In this document: positions 53,585 through 63,345 of the stretch, in pieces | How positions within the stretch are numbered: position 1 is the stretch's first letter | How the letters are laid out: every line of letters starts with the position of its first letter | DNA from: Spirochaetaceae bacterium | GTDB taxonomy: Bacteria; Spirochaetota; Leptospiria; Leptospirales; Leptonemataceae | Assembly (NCBI GenBank): GCA_002730875.1 | Contig: PCBI01000005.1 | Span: 248,001-312,000 of the forward strand | Reading direction: 5' to 3' | Length of the DNA: 64,000 nt | Program-made: the position numbers and the translations under genes | Notes under the pieces: generated by a model | The model's database searches: none | Seen by the model: the letters and a program-made list of their open reading frames with translations, nothing else | Told to the model about the DNA's origin: nothing

Positions 53585-54025
53585 TTAGTCTTCGCCTTCT
53601 CGAAAAATGACGGAGCATTTGTAAAGCGCGAAACGCTCGCTCGTGTCCCAGATCATTTCAGTGGCATCGCGCCTTGCCAGGATCGCATCGGCTTCCCCAG
53701 CGCCGACTTGCTTTAGACGCAGTTCGGAGTTCAGCCAGCTTTGCGGACGAAACCGGGTATACCCCTTCGAGACGCCTTCGGCATGCACGCGGCCCCTTCT
53801 TGGTGGATCGCTCCGGGCCTGGGCTTCCATACCGGTGAGACCTTCAATGCCATCCGCTGAAACGATGAAACTGATCATCACATCCTTTGTATCGCAGCTC
53901 TTGAACCAGGTGCCGTGAATCCAGCCATGCTGTTCCATTACAGAGGGTTCCGGTCCACAGGAGACGAGAGCGGCCGCCGCAGCAATAGCAGCGATCGCAT
54001 TCTTATGCCAGGCAGGTTTTGTCAT
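53585..54025 (-). CDS. putative lipoprotein, 146 residues
   Basis: A lipoprotein with a signal of unusual, very Ala-rich make-up (IAAIAAAAALVSC, Cys23), unlike the Leu/Phe-rich signals elsewhere in the window, which supports a foreign origin. The mature part contains further cysteines (KSCDTKD and LYKCSV). It converges on the small plus-strand genes. Family not recognised. Confidence 0.6.
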   Translation of the reverse strand: MTKPAWHKNAIAAIAAAAALVSCGPEPSVMEQHGWIHGTWFKSCDTKDVMISFIVSADGIEGLTGMEAQARSDPPRRGRVHAEGVSKGYTRFRPQSWLNSELRLKQVGAGEADAILARRDATEMIWDTSERFALYKCSVIFREGED

Positions 54026-54513
54026 GCGCCAGCGCCGGATACGGATTGATCTTGAACAGTCTGCGCCAATTCGAGTAAGCCTCTATTCAAACCACTGAAT
54101 TTCAATGAGAATCGTATACATTCCGTACTGGTCAGAAGGTATTACAACGATATTTTCGGGCGAAATGAGTGCATAGTCTTGCCTCACTATCAGTGCCTCA
54201 AGGGTTGTGAGAAAACTCCCAGCTCGAATAAGTCGGGTTTTTTATGCGGTCACGGCTGGATCGTTCGGATCCGGACCGGTTCTGCATCTGCATAGATCTA
54301 GATAGCAACCCATGGATAGAATGGCCGCCATGAGAATCCATCGAATGCACGGCCTTCGTCGGGGCACCGAGGCTGGTATCTGCGATTGCATGAATCTGAC
54401 CCAGGGCTTTCCAGAGAACAGGTCATTACTTAGAAGATCTGTATCCGGCGTAAAGAACCAGTAGAAATCCGGGGGAACGACTGGAAAGCGATTAGAACGA
54501 AAAACGAGCCGGC
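54026..54513. other. intergenic region at the right edge of the island
   Basis: About 490 bases without a convincing gene. At 54213-54243 there is a decayed relative of the terminator-like hairpin at 50098 (shared GCTCG, CGGGTTTTTT and CCC). A 44-codon frame from 54331 (MRIHRMHGLRRGTE start) has no support. The rest is featureless to my reading. Confidence 0.4.
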
Positions 54514-55098
54514 CTAACGTCCCGCAAACCAGATCTCGGTTATTTCAAGGGAATAGTCCAGAAATGAGTTCAGGGTCTTTTCATAGATCGCATTGCCCAG
54601 GGATTCGCCTTCCGGTCCCAGATTCTTTTCGGTTTCGTGAGACTCCATCAATCGAGGAGAAACAATACCGCGCTTATCCAGGAAGCTGATCATTTTGTTC
54701 GTCAGTGTCTGCAATTCGATGGCAGGCCTTCGCCCTCCTCTACCAGTCGAAACGCCAACCATTGCGAAGACTCGATCATGGAATACATCGCCCAGGTCTT
54801 TATTACCCAGTTGATGAATCGCATTGATCACTTCGCCGCTGGTGATCCAGTTGTATTCCGGAACTACCCATATCACAAGACGACTGCTCCGAATCGCGCT
54901 CACCAGATTTTCCTGGAAAGAAGTAAGCCTGTTGGCTTCCAGGGAACCCCTTCCCACCAGGGGAATATCGGCTTCATGGAAATCCACAGGACGGGAACAG
55001 TTATGTCCCTTTTCCGTGAGAGTCCGTTGAATAGCACGGGCTACGCGAAGAGAGTTACTGTCCTTTCGGGGGGAGCCGGAGATGACAGATATTTGCAT
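54514..55098 (-). CDS. NADPH-dependent FMN reductase-family protein
   Basis: A 194-residue flavodoxin-fold protein. Seen: the FMN phosphate loop ISGSPRKDSNSLRVA at the start, VIWVVPEYNWITSGEVINAIHQL (the PEYN motif that holds the flavin), and FAMVGVSTGRGG. Members reduce FMN, quinones or azo dyes with NAD(P)H. The start at 55098 places the loop at the N terminus as usual; an upstream in-frame ATG at 55125 is possible. Divergent from the next gene. Confidence 0.85.
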   Translation of the reverse strand: MQISVISGSPRKDSNSLRVARAIQRTLTEKGHNCSRPVDFHEADIPLVGRGSLEANRLTSFQENLVSAIRSSRLVIWVVPEYNWITSGEVINAIHQLGNKDLGDVFHDRVFAMVGVSTGRGGRRPAIELQTLTNKMISFLDKRGIVSPRLMESHETEKNLGPEGESLGNAIYEKTLNSFLDYSLEITEIWFAGR

Positions 55099-55184
55099 TT
55101 CTGACGTTCTGTCGGTTTTGAGCACGGGGTCAAGTAGCTTTGAATCGGAATTGACAGCAAAAGGGGCTCTCTGATTCCTGCATC

Positions 55185-56699
55185 GTGGTTATTGTGCAGA
55201 GCATCATTAAAGTCTGGACCTATCTTCTGGACAAACTGGTACTATTCTCCCTCAAGCCCCCTATAAAAACACTGGGTACTCTGGGCATACTCTTCCTGGC
55301 AGCTGGTTCGGTCCTGCTGGTCCGGGAATGGAAACCTGTAGATCTCACCAATTTCTGGGCCCCGACCTCGGAGCATCAGAATACTCCGGATCCGCTGGTA
55401 GTGCAGTTCCTGGAAGGACTGCCCGACGGGGCCGTTGTGGAAGGAGACAAGATCCTTCACCGATGCGATAGACCTCTGAGCGCCGATTATCTTGCCCGGG
55501 AATACTACTCCTTCAGCGCCGTATTTAGCCGCAGTGATCTGGCGGATGCGCTCATCGACGAAAACCCGGATGCCTTCGGAAAGAAATACTGTAAAGAAGG
55601 CAGTACTGTGGCCATTCCCGAGCCACTTACTCGTCCCCTGGAAAATAGTCCGCTGGGCTGGGAAAAGGAAAGGCCGGTTCGCGCCATATACTTAAGAGGC
55701 GATAATACAGTTCCCGGTCGATTGATGCGGGAAGTGAAGTCCATGCAGGACTCCGGCGCCAACGCTATCGTATTCGATGTTAAGGATATACTGGGTGTAG
55801 TTAATTATTCGTCCAGGGTGCCGGAGGTTGAAGAATACAGACGGCATCGCCCGCCCATTCGCGACCTGTCCAAAGTGATCCGGTATCTGCACGACAATGG
55901 TATCTATGTAATCGCCCGCATGGCCCTGTTCCAGGATCAGAACCTCTCGGAAGTTAGACCGGACCTGGCCATCAAGGACCGAAATTCTCCGGACGGAATA
56001 CTTAAGGTAAAAGGGCGCAACCTCTGGGTAGATCCCGGCAAAGACGAAGTGCAGGCATACAATCTAAAGATTGTGCACGAGCTACTTACCACTGGAGTGG
56101 ATGAAATTCAATTCGATTACGTCCGTTATCCTGCCGAAGGAGATTTGTCCGGGGTCTATTTCCATGAGGTGAAGGACGTACATGACAAGACGGACAACCT
56201 GAAACGATTCCTTGCTACCGCCTTTACCATGAGCCGGGGCACTGGAGTTCACATTGCCATCGACGTGTTTGGCGTAGTTGCCTGGGGCGAGGAAGTGGAT
56301 ATTGGCACTACCGGCCAGCGCTTGAACGAACTTTCGCTTTTCGTCGACATAATGTCGCCCATGCTCTATCCTTCGCACTTCTCCCGGGGCTATGCCGGCT
56401 TTGACAATCCCGCCGACGAACCCTACCACTTCTATAAAGAGGGCGTGGAACGAGTACTGGCCCTGTCCCCTCCCGGCACTGTGGTACGACCCTGGCTACA
56501 AGCCTTCGCCTGGCGCGTAACCAATTACAACGAGGACTATATCATTCAACAAATCCGGGGGAATCATTCCGGCGGCGGCATCGGTTGGATGATGTGGAAT
56601 GCCGGAAACACCTACGAAATGGTTTACAGAGCGATTCGTAACTCTCCGAATCTGGTGCATTCAGACAAGGTGGACGATGAGGTGGCCCCATCCCTCTAA
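55185..56699 (+). CDS. DUF4015 putative glycoside hydrolase, membrane-anchored
   Basis: A 504-residue protein with an N-terminal anchor (TLGTLGILFLAAGSVLLV) and the DUF4015 barrel from about residue 160: VRAIYLRGDNTVPGRL, ANAIVFDVKDILGVVNYSS, GIYVIARMALFQDQ, VDEIQFDYVRYPAEG, HIAIDVFGVVAWG and MSPMLYPSHFSRGYAG. The family is predicted to act on polysaccharides; the acidic residues in FDYVRYP and DVFG are probable catalytic sites by family analogy. Starts at a GTG. A hairpin terminator follows 67 bases after the stop. Confidence 0.82.
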   Translation: MVIVQSIIKVWTYLLDKLVLFSLKPPIKTLGTLGILFLAAGSVLLVREWKPVDLTNFWAPTSEHQNTPDPLVVQFLEGLPDGAVVEGDKILHRCDRPLSADYLAREYYSFSAVFSRSDLADALIDENPDAFGKKYCKEGSTVAIPEPLTRPLENSPLGWEKERPVRAIYLRGDNTVPGRLMREVKSMQDSGANAIVFDVKDILGVVNYSSRVPEVEEYRRHRPPIRDLSKVIRYLHDNGIYVIARMALFQDQNLSEVRPDLAIKDRNSPDGILKVKGRNLWVDPGKDEVQAYNLKIVHELLTTGVDEIQFDYVRYPAEGDLSGVYFHEVKDVHDKTDNLKRFLATAFTMSRGTGVHIAIDVFGVVAWGEEVDIGTTGQRLNELSLFVDIMSPMLYPSHFSRGYAGFDNPADEPYHFYKEGVERVLALSPPGTVVRPWLQAFAWRVTNYNEDYIIQQIRGNHSGGGIGWMMWNAGNTYEMVYRAIRNSPNLVHSDKVDDEVAPSL

Positions 56700-56765
56700 T
56701 GCTGGCACTACCCATTCGTCACCGAAGTATTCGATGGTCCTTATTGGGATGAATGCTTCAAGCAT

Positions 56766-56793
56766 AAGCCCGGAGCCGACTCCGGGCTTTTTT
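56766..56793 (+). terminator. Rho-independent terminator
   Basis: AAGCCCGGAG (56766-56775) and CTCCGGGCTT (56780-56789) form a perfect 10-bp stem around CCGA, with the T-run continuing to 56793. It ends the DUF4015 transcript. Confidence 0.9.
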
Positions 56794-56958
56794 GTTCGCT
56801 TTTCTGTCCAGGGTAGTTTGCCGGAGCCTCGCTGGCGGCCCGAAGGCCCGCTTTTGGGGCGTTAAATAGAATGCCAGTCGGACAACTTTAATTGACAGTA
56901 AGGCCGCCCATAGAAATCCATTTGTGTCCTCTTTTTTTAGCTTAAAAGGAAAAGAATC

Positions 56959-59688
56959 ATGCAGAAACGCTATATCTCAGAAACCTCCGAATTTGCAAAA
57001 TCCTTCCGGTGTGACCATCTAAACATACTGATTGTGTGCCGAGGTCCCATCCGAATGGAAGCCATGGAGGTTTTTGAGTCTCTGGGCGCCGGATACGGGA
57101 TTCTTCTCTCCGAAAAGGACTCCGTTACCTATCCGCACACCCTGGCGCCGGAACTCAGGCATCTGACGGACCCGGATCGAGTGCATCGAATCCCGGATTA
57201 CACAGGCGCGAACCGCGAAGAAAGACAGGAGCGGATTTCCGAAATCATAGATATCTGTAACACCTACAACTACAGCCACATTTTTGCCGGTTACGGCTTT
57301 ATGGCCGAAGATGCCGATTTTGTGGATGCCATTGAGAGTGCCGGAATCGGCTTCATCGGTCCGCGAAGCAGTGTTCACCGGTTTGCCGGCGCCAAAGACC
57401 AGGCAAAGAAGAAATCCCGGCAGATCGGAGTCACCGTAACTCCCGGCCTGGACAACATCACTTCGGTAGCTCTTATCGAAAAGGTGGGCGGCCGATCCGG
57501 TCTGGAAAAACTCACCAAAGAGCATGGCTTCGAAGTGGATGGGTCGCTGGATGACGAAAACTATGCGGAGTCTATTCTATATCAGAGCTACAAGAAAGGC
57601 GTTTCCCTCATTTCGGTGGAGGATCTTCAAGCCGCCGCGAAGAAGGAAGTAACCTCTATTCTCAAAGACAACCCCGGTAAGCGAATCCGACTTAAGTACA
57701 TCGGTGGCGGCGGGGGAAAAGGACAGCGAATCGTGTCCAATCCCGATCAGGTGCCGGATGCGGTGATGGAGGTGCTTTCCGAATCCAAAGCCCTGGGGCC
57801 CCTGGATAATAAGAACTTCCTCATTGAAATGAACATCGAAAGCACTCGTCACAACGAGATCCAGCTCCTGGGCAATGGTTCCTGGGCTATTGCGCTGGGC
57901 GGACGGGATTGCTCCCTGCAAATGCACGAACAAAAGCTCGTAGAGATCTCCATTACCGACGAGCTCTTCGCCGAAGAAATCGAAAAAGCGAAGAAGGAAG
58001 GCAAAGATAAGATCGCGGCAAGACTGGACAAAGACCGGGCAACTCTTAAAGAGATGGAAGACCAGGCCGAACGATTTGCCGAGGCAGTAGGCCTTAACTC
58101 TGCGTCCACGTTTGAATGTATCGTATCCGACGAGTCCCACTATTTCATGGAAATGAACACCAGGATTCAGGTAGAGCACCGGGTAACGGAGATGGCCTAC
58201 AAGCTTCGCTTTCGCAACCCGGACAACAAGGACGATTTCTTCGACGTTGAGTCCCTGGTGGAAGGTATGGTGCTTTGCGCCGCCCATCCGGACAGGCTGC
58301 CTCGCCCGGAAAGAATCGTGCGCCACAACGCCGGCGGCGAAATTCGCCTGAACGCCATGAACGATGCGTTAGCACCTCATGCAGGAAGCCTCATCGAATC
58401 CTGGACGCCTCCCGTAGAACACGAAATTAGAGACGATCAGGGAATTGGCATCCGCAATCCCGATACAAACTCTTTCATTCATTACCACCTGGCCGGAGCC
58501 TATGATTCCAACATCGCTCTGGTTGTTACCTATGCCGAAAGTCGCAAAGCATTGCTGGCACGGCTGGCCGATATTCTGCGACAGATGGAGATTCGCGGAA
58601 ACGAGCTTTCTACGAACAAGGAATTCCACTACGGAATCCTGAACTTCCTTCTGGGGATGCATCCCATGCTTAAGCCGGACACGCGCTTTGTTGTTCCCTA
58701 CCTTTCCCTGGTGGGAACCCTGGCCGGCGAAATGGAAGGCGTAGACCTGGAATATGCCTTCAAGAAGCTGTCCGGAACATTAAATGGCGATGAAGCCACC
58801 GTTCTCGCCGAAAAGCATACCCTGATTCTGCGACCTCTAAAAATGCTTCTGGAGAATCCCCATGTGATGAACGGTTGGATCTTCAGAAATCGAGACGTGA
58901 CTTTCCGCTTTGAAGGCGATAAGATTGCCTGGCTGCAGAATCCCATCTATGTTCTTTCTGATCTCTACAACTACGTTCGTCTGGAAGGGCGCGATGCTCC
59001 ACCGTCGCAAAAGATCTGGGATCATGACGAAACCCTTCTGGATACAGCCCTGGAGTTCTACGAAGACCTGGCGAAGTACACCGGCAAAGAACCCCGGTCT
59101 GACTTCGCCGAACTGGATAAGCTAATCCGAAATGGCTCGGGAATTTCAGGCATGGATGCCGAGCTTTTTGAGCAGTGCAAGTCGGCGCACATTGCCTGGC
59201 AGGCCGGTATGAGCTTGCTGGGAATTCCTTTCTCTCTCGGAAAGAAAGTTGGCTGCCTGGACTTCCATCACGACGACGATCTGAAAGTAGTATTCCCGGA
59301 AAAGTTCAACGACCCGGATTATCAGAAGACCTCTATTCGACACCTTGCGCCTCCTCCAGTAGCCAGCGCGGATTTGATTGTTGCTGCCAGCGGCGGAATG
59401 TTCTACAGCCGGGAAACCCCGACCAGCGATCCTTACGTTATGCCTGGCGACCATTTCAACGCGGGCGAGCCCCTGTACATCATCGAAGTTATGAAGATGT
59501 TCAACAAGGTAATGGCGGAGTTCTCGGGAACCATCGAAGAAAGACTGGTTCCGGATGATGGTGTAGTGGTTAAGAAAGGACAGCCGTTGTTTCGCGTAAA
59601 ACCCGACGAAGAGCGCAAGATCGAGACCCCGGAAGAAGCGGAAAAAAGACGGAAGTCCTACACCGATTCCTTGCTTTCGGAACTGTAG
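56959..59688 (+). CDS. biotin carboxylase / biotin carrier fusion (acetyl-/propionyl-CoA carboxylase type)
   Basis: A 909-residue protein that carboxylates biotin with ATP and carries the biotin itself. A divergent N-terminal biotin-carboxylase domain (GAGYGILLSEKDS, GYGFMAEDADFVDA, SSVHRFAGAKDQAKK) leads to the ATP-binding core YIGGGGGKGQRI and ECIVSDESHYFMEMNTRIQ-type catalytic region with EHRVTEM. The C-terminal biotinyl domain has EVMKMFNK with Lys846 as the biotin site. No carboxyltransferase is in this window. The ribosome site AAAGGAAAAG precedes the ATG. Well conserved in spirochaetes of this type (from memory, not checked). Confidence 0.88.
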   Translation: MQKRYISETSEFAKSFRCDHLNILIVCRGPIRMEAMEVFESLGAGYGILLSEKDSVTYPHTLAPELRHLTDPDRVHRIPDYTGANREERQERISEIIDICNTYNYSHIFAGYGFMAEDADFVDAIESAGIGFIGPRSSVHRFAGAKDQAKKKSRQIGVTVTPGLDNITSVALIEKVGGRSGLEKLTKEHGFEVDGSLDDENYAESILYQSYKKGVSLISVEDLQAAAKKEVTSILKDNPGKRIRLKYIGGGGGKGQRIVSNPDQVPDAVMEVLSESKALGPLDNKNFLIEMNIESTRHNEIQLLGNGSWAIALGGRDCSLQMHEQKLVEISITDELFAEEIEKAKKEGKDKIAARLDKDRATLKEMEDQAERFAEAVGLNSASTFECIVSDESHYFMEMNTRIQVEHRVTEMAYKLRFRNPDNKDDFFDVESLVEGMVLCAAHPDRLPRPERIVRHNAGGEIRLNAMNDALAPHAGSLIESWTPPVEHEIRDDQGIGIRNPDTNSFIHYHLAGAYDSNIALVVTYAESRKALLARLADILRQMEIRGNELSTNKEFHYGILNFLLGMHPMLKPDTRFVVPYLSLVGTLAGEMEGVDLEYAFKKLSGTLNGDEATVLAEKHTLILRPLKMLLENPHVMNGWIFRNRDVTFRFEGDKIAWLQNPIYVLSDLYNYVRLEGRDAPPSQKIWDHDETLLDTALEFYEDLAKYTGKEPRSDFAELDKLIRNGSGISGMDAELFEQCKSAHIAWQAGMSLLGIPFSLGKKVGCLDFHHDDDLKVVFPEKFNDPDYQKTSIRHLAPPPVASADLIVAASGGMFYSRETPTSDPYVMPGDHFNAGEPLYIIEVMKMFNKVMAEFSGTIEERLVPDDGVVVKKGQPLFRVKPDEERKIETPEEAEKRRKSYTDSLLSEL

Positions 59689-59705
59689 AGCTGTAATCTG
59701 GGTAC

Positions 59706-59978
59706 ATGGCGGATCGTCGCCCGCGACCTGTATGTAGCTGCTACCGCATCACCGTGGAGCGAATAGCCGAGGAAGTCGAACGTCCGTCGCGCATCCCCTC
59801 TTTTGAAACGCTTCTGAAACGAACCGGAGCAGGAAGCCAGTGCGGCTCCTGCATCGGGGACGTTTACTCCATTTATCTTTCCAGGCGAACACTGAGAAAG
59901 ATCAAGCAGGAAAACCAGATACCGCTCCCTTTTCCCGACCTTCCGCTACCTGAGCCGTCGCCCTCGGGCGCATCCTGA
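59706..59978 (+). CDS. BFD-type [2Fe-2S]-binding protein
   Basis: A 90-residue protein with a bacterioferritin-associated-ferredoxin-like domain: CSCYRITVERI near the N terminus and GAGSQCGSCIGDV further on, giving the C-x-C and C-x2-C cluster ligands. A Pro-rich tail follows. Seventeen bases separate it from the biotin carboxylase gene, so the two are probably one unit, though a functional link is not obvious. Confidence 0.82.
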   Translation: MADRRPRPVCSCYRITVERIAEEVERPSRIPSFETLLKRTGAGSQCGSCIGDVYSIYLSRRTLRKIKQENQIPLPFPDLPLPEPSPSGAS

Positions 59979-60174
59979 TGGGCATCTTTGGCGGCCCCTA
60001 CTAGATTTGTTTTTTAATTGTTTCCTGATTGTTTCGCGAATCCCGTATCGCGATTTGCCGGGAGGTGTCTTTTCATCCCTGGACAAAAGTTCCCATTTTC
60101 TGACAGACAGTCTGGTTGCCATGTACTACTGTAGTAAGATGGCCCTGTGCACTTGGCAGGACCAGGGAAGAAAT

Positions 60175-60651
60175 ATGACAGAATCACTACTAGACTATGA
60201 TATCTGGGCACATGACCAGGTAAAGAATCGAGCCACCCAACTGAACGACGAAGAGTTCAATCGGGAATTGGCCGATGGAACTGGCTCCGTAAGGGGCAAG
60301 TTACAGCATCTGCTCTGGGCAGAAGAAATGTGGGTTCGCCGAATCCAGGGTGAGAATCCGGGGCCTGAACTGCCGATTCCGGACATCCATTCCGCGATAC
60401 CTTTCTATGAAAACTGGGATACCACCAGAAACGGTCACCTCACCCGGATCCGATCCGAGCTTCTGGGTAACCCGGGCAAAACCGTATCCTACGAAAACAC
60501 AAAGGGAGAGCAGTACAGTCAGCCCCTGTGGCAGATCGCTCTACATGTGGTTAATCATGGAACCTTTCACCGGGGCCAGATTTCAAGCATGGTTCGCAGG
60601 ATTACCGGACAACCCATTCCGCTGGACCTGGTCCTGTTTCACAGAAACTAA
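60175..60651 (+). CDS. DinB-family four-helix-bundle protein
   Basis: A 158-residue protein of the DinB/YfiT superfamily (metal-dependent thiol-transferase fold; unrelated to DNA polymerase IV). Metal ligands expected in LQHLLWAEEMW and in HVVNHGTFHRGQ. The ATG at 60175 has an AGGGAAG site and gives the usual LLDYDIWAHDQV start; the longer frame is not supported. Function unknown; relatives bind mycothiol or bacillithiol substrates. Confidence 0.85.
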   Translation: MTESLLDYDIWAHDQVKNRATQLNDEEFNRELADGTGSVRGKLQHLLWAEEMWVRRIQGENPGPELPIPDIHSAIPFYENWDTTRNGHLTRIRSELLGNPGKTVSYENTKGEQYSQPLWQIALHVVNHGTFHRGQISSMVRRITGQPIPLDLVLFHRN

Positions 60652-60804
60652 TCTCGCTCATAGCCCGGATGAAAACTCCGGGCCGGTTTGTCCGACCGGG
60701 TCCAGGCAGACCCGAGCCCTGGATTGGTGTTATAGGGCCCTTCCTATAGATAGCATCTTCGTGGAAATTTTGAACACTATCCGACGCCAGACCTTCCAAT
60801 AACT

Positions 60805-62622
60805 ATGCCTCCGAAATCAAGTAGCAGAGCTGAGATCTGGCGGAAAGGAAAAGCGCCAATCAGTAGAAGACCATTCGGCCATCCTGCGCGTTACGCCTCT
60901 ATCTCGATTCTGCTGATTGCGACCGCTGGCTGTTCTCATCTGGACTCCTTAACCCGAAGCCTCGGTTTCGAAAACACAGACAGCCAGGCCCCGGAAGCGT
61001 TGCGAAGGTTTGCGCCGGAACCACGCGAATTCAGCTTTGATCCGGCCAAGCCTTTTGTTGTGGAGGGAAGAAACGGCCTGGCCATTCGCATAAGACCTGG
61101 TGATCTGGATCTTCCAGAGGCTTGCCAGCAACCTGGCAGCAAAGTGGATGGCCGACTTACCGACTATATCAGCCCGCTGGAAGTAGTGGCCGCCAACGTG
61201 GACTTTCTCACAGTTTCCGGGGTAAGGAATGCGCAAACAGCAATGGACGATTCGGGGCAAGGAAGCTCCGATGTTGGCTTCGAATCCCGAGATCGTCCGG
61301 TATTGCTGGAATCCGCCGGTATGTTTGATCTAAAATTATACTGTAACGGAAGCCCGGTGAGTGTTGCGGAAGGCAAACGCATCGCAGTCAAAAAGCCGGA
61401 TACCATTCAAGGAAGCGAATTCGGGATGTACAAAAGGACTTCGAATGGCTGGCAGGAAAGCCCCCTTCGCCGACCATCGGCTCAGTCCGTCATTTTTCGC
61501 GGACGAGTTGAATTGGTGCCGGCGGGCCCGGGAAACTCTTCGCCCGGAGAGTCTCCGAACAAAGATCCTGATGGCGTTGCTAATGACGATACCAATGATT
61601 CCGAAAGCGAAAGCGCAGATAAGTCGCCCCGGATCACCATTCTGGATGCCCAACAGCATTACGAACTGGAAAGCTACCCTCCGGGAGAATTCAGCATTCG
61701 CGCAACACCCGGCGAACGGAAGAATGCATGGTTTGTTAGTCCCCGCCACAGACCATGGTATTTTTCCTATGGCGCTCCCGAAAATCCAGGAGTAAACAGG
61801 GTGCCCCCTGTGTGGCTCAAGGCCTTCCCTGAACCTGTGGACGCGGATACTATCGTGGAGGTGCAGAGGTCGGATCTGATAGAGGAAATGAAATCTGAAA
61901 AATGCTCCGCCCACCTTACTCTATTTCACTACGATACCGGCTGGCCTTCCTTCGGACTGCGGGTGAAAATCAATGGAAAAGCCCGGGATACAGACAGGGC
62001 GGCAGGCTTTTGTATCTCGGAAAGCGAACTGACAAAGGAAGGGGGAGTCACAGTTGAGTTCGACTTCGGCGCCGGTTACGAAGAACAGAAGACGCTATTC
62101 TACACACTCGACAAGTCGGACAAACACAAGGCAATTGACCTGGTAACCAATCGCGCAGTTAATAATAACTACGGCGAGTCACCGGAGCAGGAGATCGTGA
62201 TTACTTCTGACAACTACGATCCAGGCTTTCGATCGTATGTGTTGCTGGATTCCGTCGGCTTCTGGAATTTTGACTTTCCGCGAACCGACCTGGCCTGTCT
62301 GAATGTCGACGTTCAAGGAATGGATGCCGCTTTTTCCGGCCACGTTTTGTCGTTGGATCGCATCTCCGCCTACAGACTCTTAGGCGAAAACGGAAAGCTG
62401 AAAACAGCCTTTCTACAAGGCGAAAGAAGCAAGATACTGGTTTTCAGTCTGGATAGCAAGCTCTACGGCATTTCCGATGAATTCCGTGTATGGAATAAAT
62501 ACGGCCATTTCAAGCTTCCGGGTTCGCCCTGCCAGGAAATCGGCCCTATAGTGATGAAGCCGGTGCCCGATTATGCGAAGGATAACCCGGAGCGGTTCAA
62601 GAAAGAACTGGGCCTGCGCTAG
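60805..62622 (+). CDS. large putative lipoprotein
   Basis: A 605-residue protein. After a long basic lead (RRPFGHPARYASIS) the signal ISILLIATAGC puts Cys43 at the probable lipidation site; a shorter start cannot be chosen with certainty. The mature part is beta-rich with an acidic/Ser/Asp linker near residues 250-275 (low complexity). No domain recognised. It is not linked to a neighbour by overlap. Confidence 0.68.
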   Translation: MPPKSSSRAEIWRKGKAPISRRPFGHPARYASISILLIATAGCSHLDSLTRSLGFENTDSQAPEALRRFAPEPREFSFDPAKPFVVEGRNGLAIRIRPGDLDLPEACQQPGSKVDGRLTDYISPLEVVAANVDFLTVSGVRNAQTAMDDSGQGSSDVGFESRDRPVLLESAGMFDLKLYCNGSPVSVAEGKRIAVKKPDTIQGSEFGMYKRTSNGWQESPLRRPSAQSVIFRGRVELVPAGPGNSSPGESPNKDPDGVANDDTNDSESESADKSPRITILDAQQHYELESYPPGEFSIRATPGERKNAWFVSPRHRPWYFSYGAPENPGVNRVPPVWLKAFPEPVDADTIVEVQRSDLIEEMKSEKCSAHLTLFHYDTGWPSFGLRVKINGKARDTDRAAGFCISESELTKEGGVTVEFDFGAGYEEQKTLFYTLDKSDKHKAIDLVTNRAVNNNYGESPEQEIVITSDNYDPGFRSYVLLDSVGFWNFDFPRTDLACLNVDVQGMDAAFSGHVLSLDRISAYRLLGENGKLKTAFLQGERSKILVFSLDSKLYGISDEFRVWNKYGHFKLPGSPCQEIGPIVMKPVPDYAKDNPERFKKELGLR

Positions 62623-62890
62623 CCCGACGCGTGGCGGTCCACGGCGGTCCCCGACGGTCCACCACCCCCTGGGCAGTCGCAGCAGTCTGAAAAAACCAAT
62701 CACTGAATCGTGCAGCGACTAAACGGCATGGTAGCCTCATTCAAGTAATCTTCACAACTTCTTGCTGCAATACTGTTCTAATCCAGCCGGGCTTTTCCAG
62801 CCCGGTAATTCAGGATCGCACCTTGCATGTAACCGCAAAGACCTGTGGTCGAATCCTGTCTCAGACGGCTGGACCGTTTGGAGGCAGGCA

Positions 62891-63289
62891 ATGGCAGAGC
62901 ATTACGCAGAAATTCAAAAAGTAGAGGGTCCTTTTCGGGTAGAATACAACGGAAACGTTCTGGCCGAATCAGATTACGCCATGGAGTTGCAGGAGTATCA
63001 TCCTTCCTATGAATTTCAGCCCGTATACTATCTGCCGGACTCGGCGTTGCATAAGGACGAATTCCAGTCCAACGATCATCAGACCAGTTGCCCCATCAAG
63101 GGCAAGGCGGCCTATCTGGACTTGAAACTGGATGGAGAAACCGTAGAAAACATTGCCTGGACCTACCCCAATCCGCTGGAAAGCGCCCGGGAACTGGAAA
63201 ACACCTACGCATTTGATCCGGCCAAGAAAGTGAAGATTTTCCGTAACGGAGAACAGATTACTCGCTGGGGCATTCGCAAGAAGTCGTAG
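62891..63289 (+). CDS. DUF427 domain protein
   Basis: A 132-residue protein with the DUF427 layout: GPFRVEYNGNVLAESDYAMEL at the start, QPVYYLPDSALHKDEF, then TSCPIKGKAAYLDLKL and TVENIAWTYPNPLESA. The fold is a small beta structure of unknown activity. A strong ribosome site (GGAGG, 7 bases upstream) decides the start at 62891 over the longer frame from 62762. Confidence 0.88.
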   Translation: MAEHYAEIQKVEGPFRVEYNGNVLAESDYAMELQEYHPSYEFQPVYYLPDSALHKDEFQSNDHQTSCPIKGKAAYLDLKLDGETVENIAWTYPNPLESARELENTYAFDPAKKVKIFRNGEQITRWGIRKKS

Positions 63290-63345
63290 CCAGATAGAAT
63301 CGCCATTATTGGTAGTCATCCGGCGACATTGATTAGAATGGCGAT

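Noticed and set aside
54331..54465. 44-codon frame MRIHRMHG...
   Set aside because: No ribosome site, no signal or domain and no neighbour in the same frame.
50009..54513. Chromosomal integron cassette array
   Set aside because: Genes point both ways and I find no RYYYAAC/GTTRRRY attC pairs at the gene ends, nor an integrase.
56892..56920. TTGACA promoter before the biotin carboxylase
   Set aside because: TTGACA is present at 56892, but no acceptable -10 stands 16-18 bases on, so I do not list a promoter.
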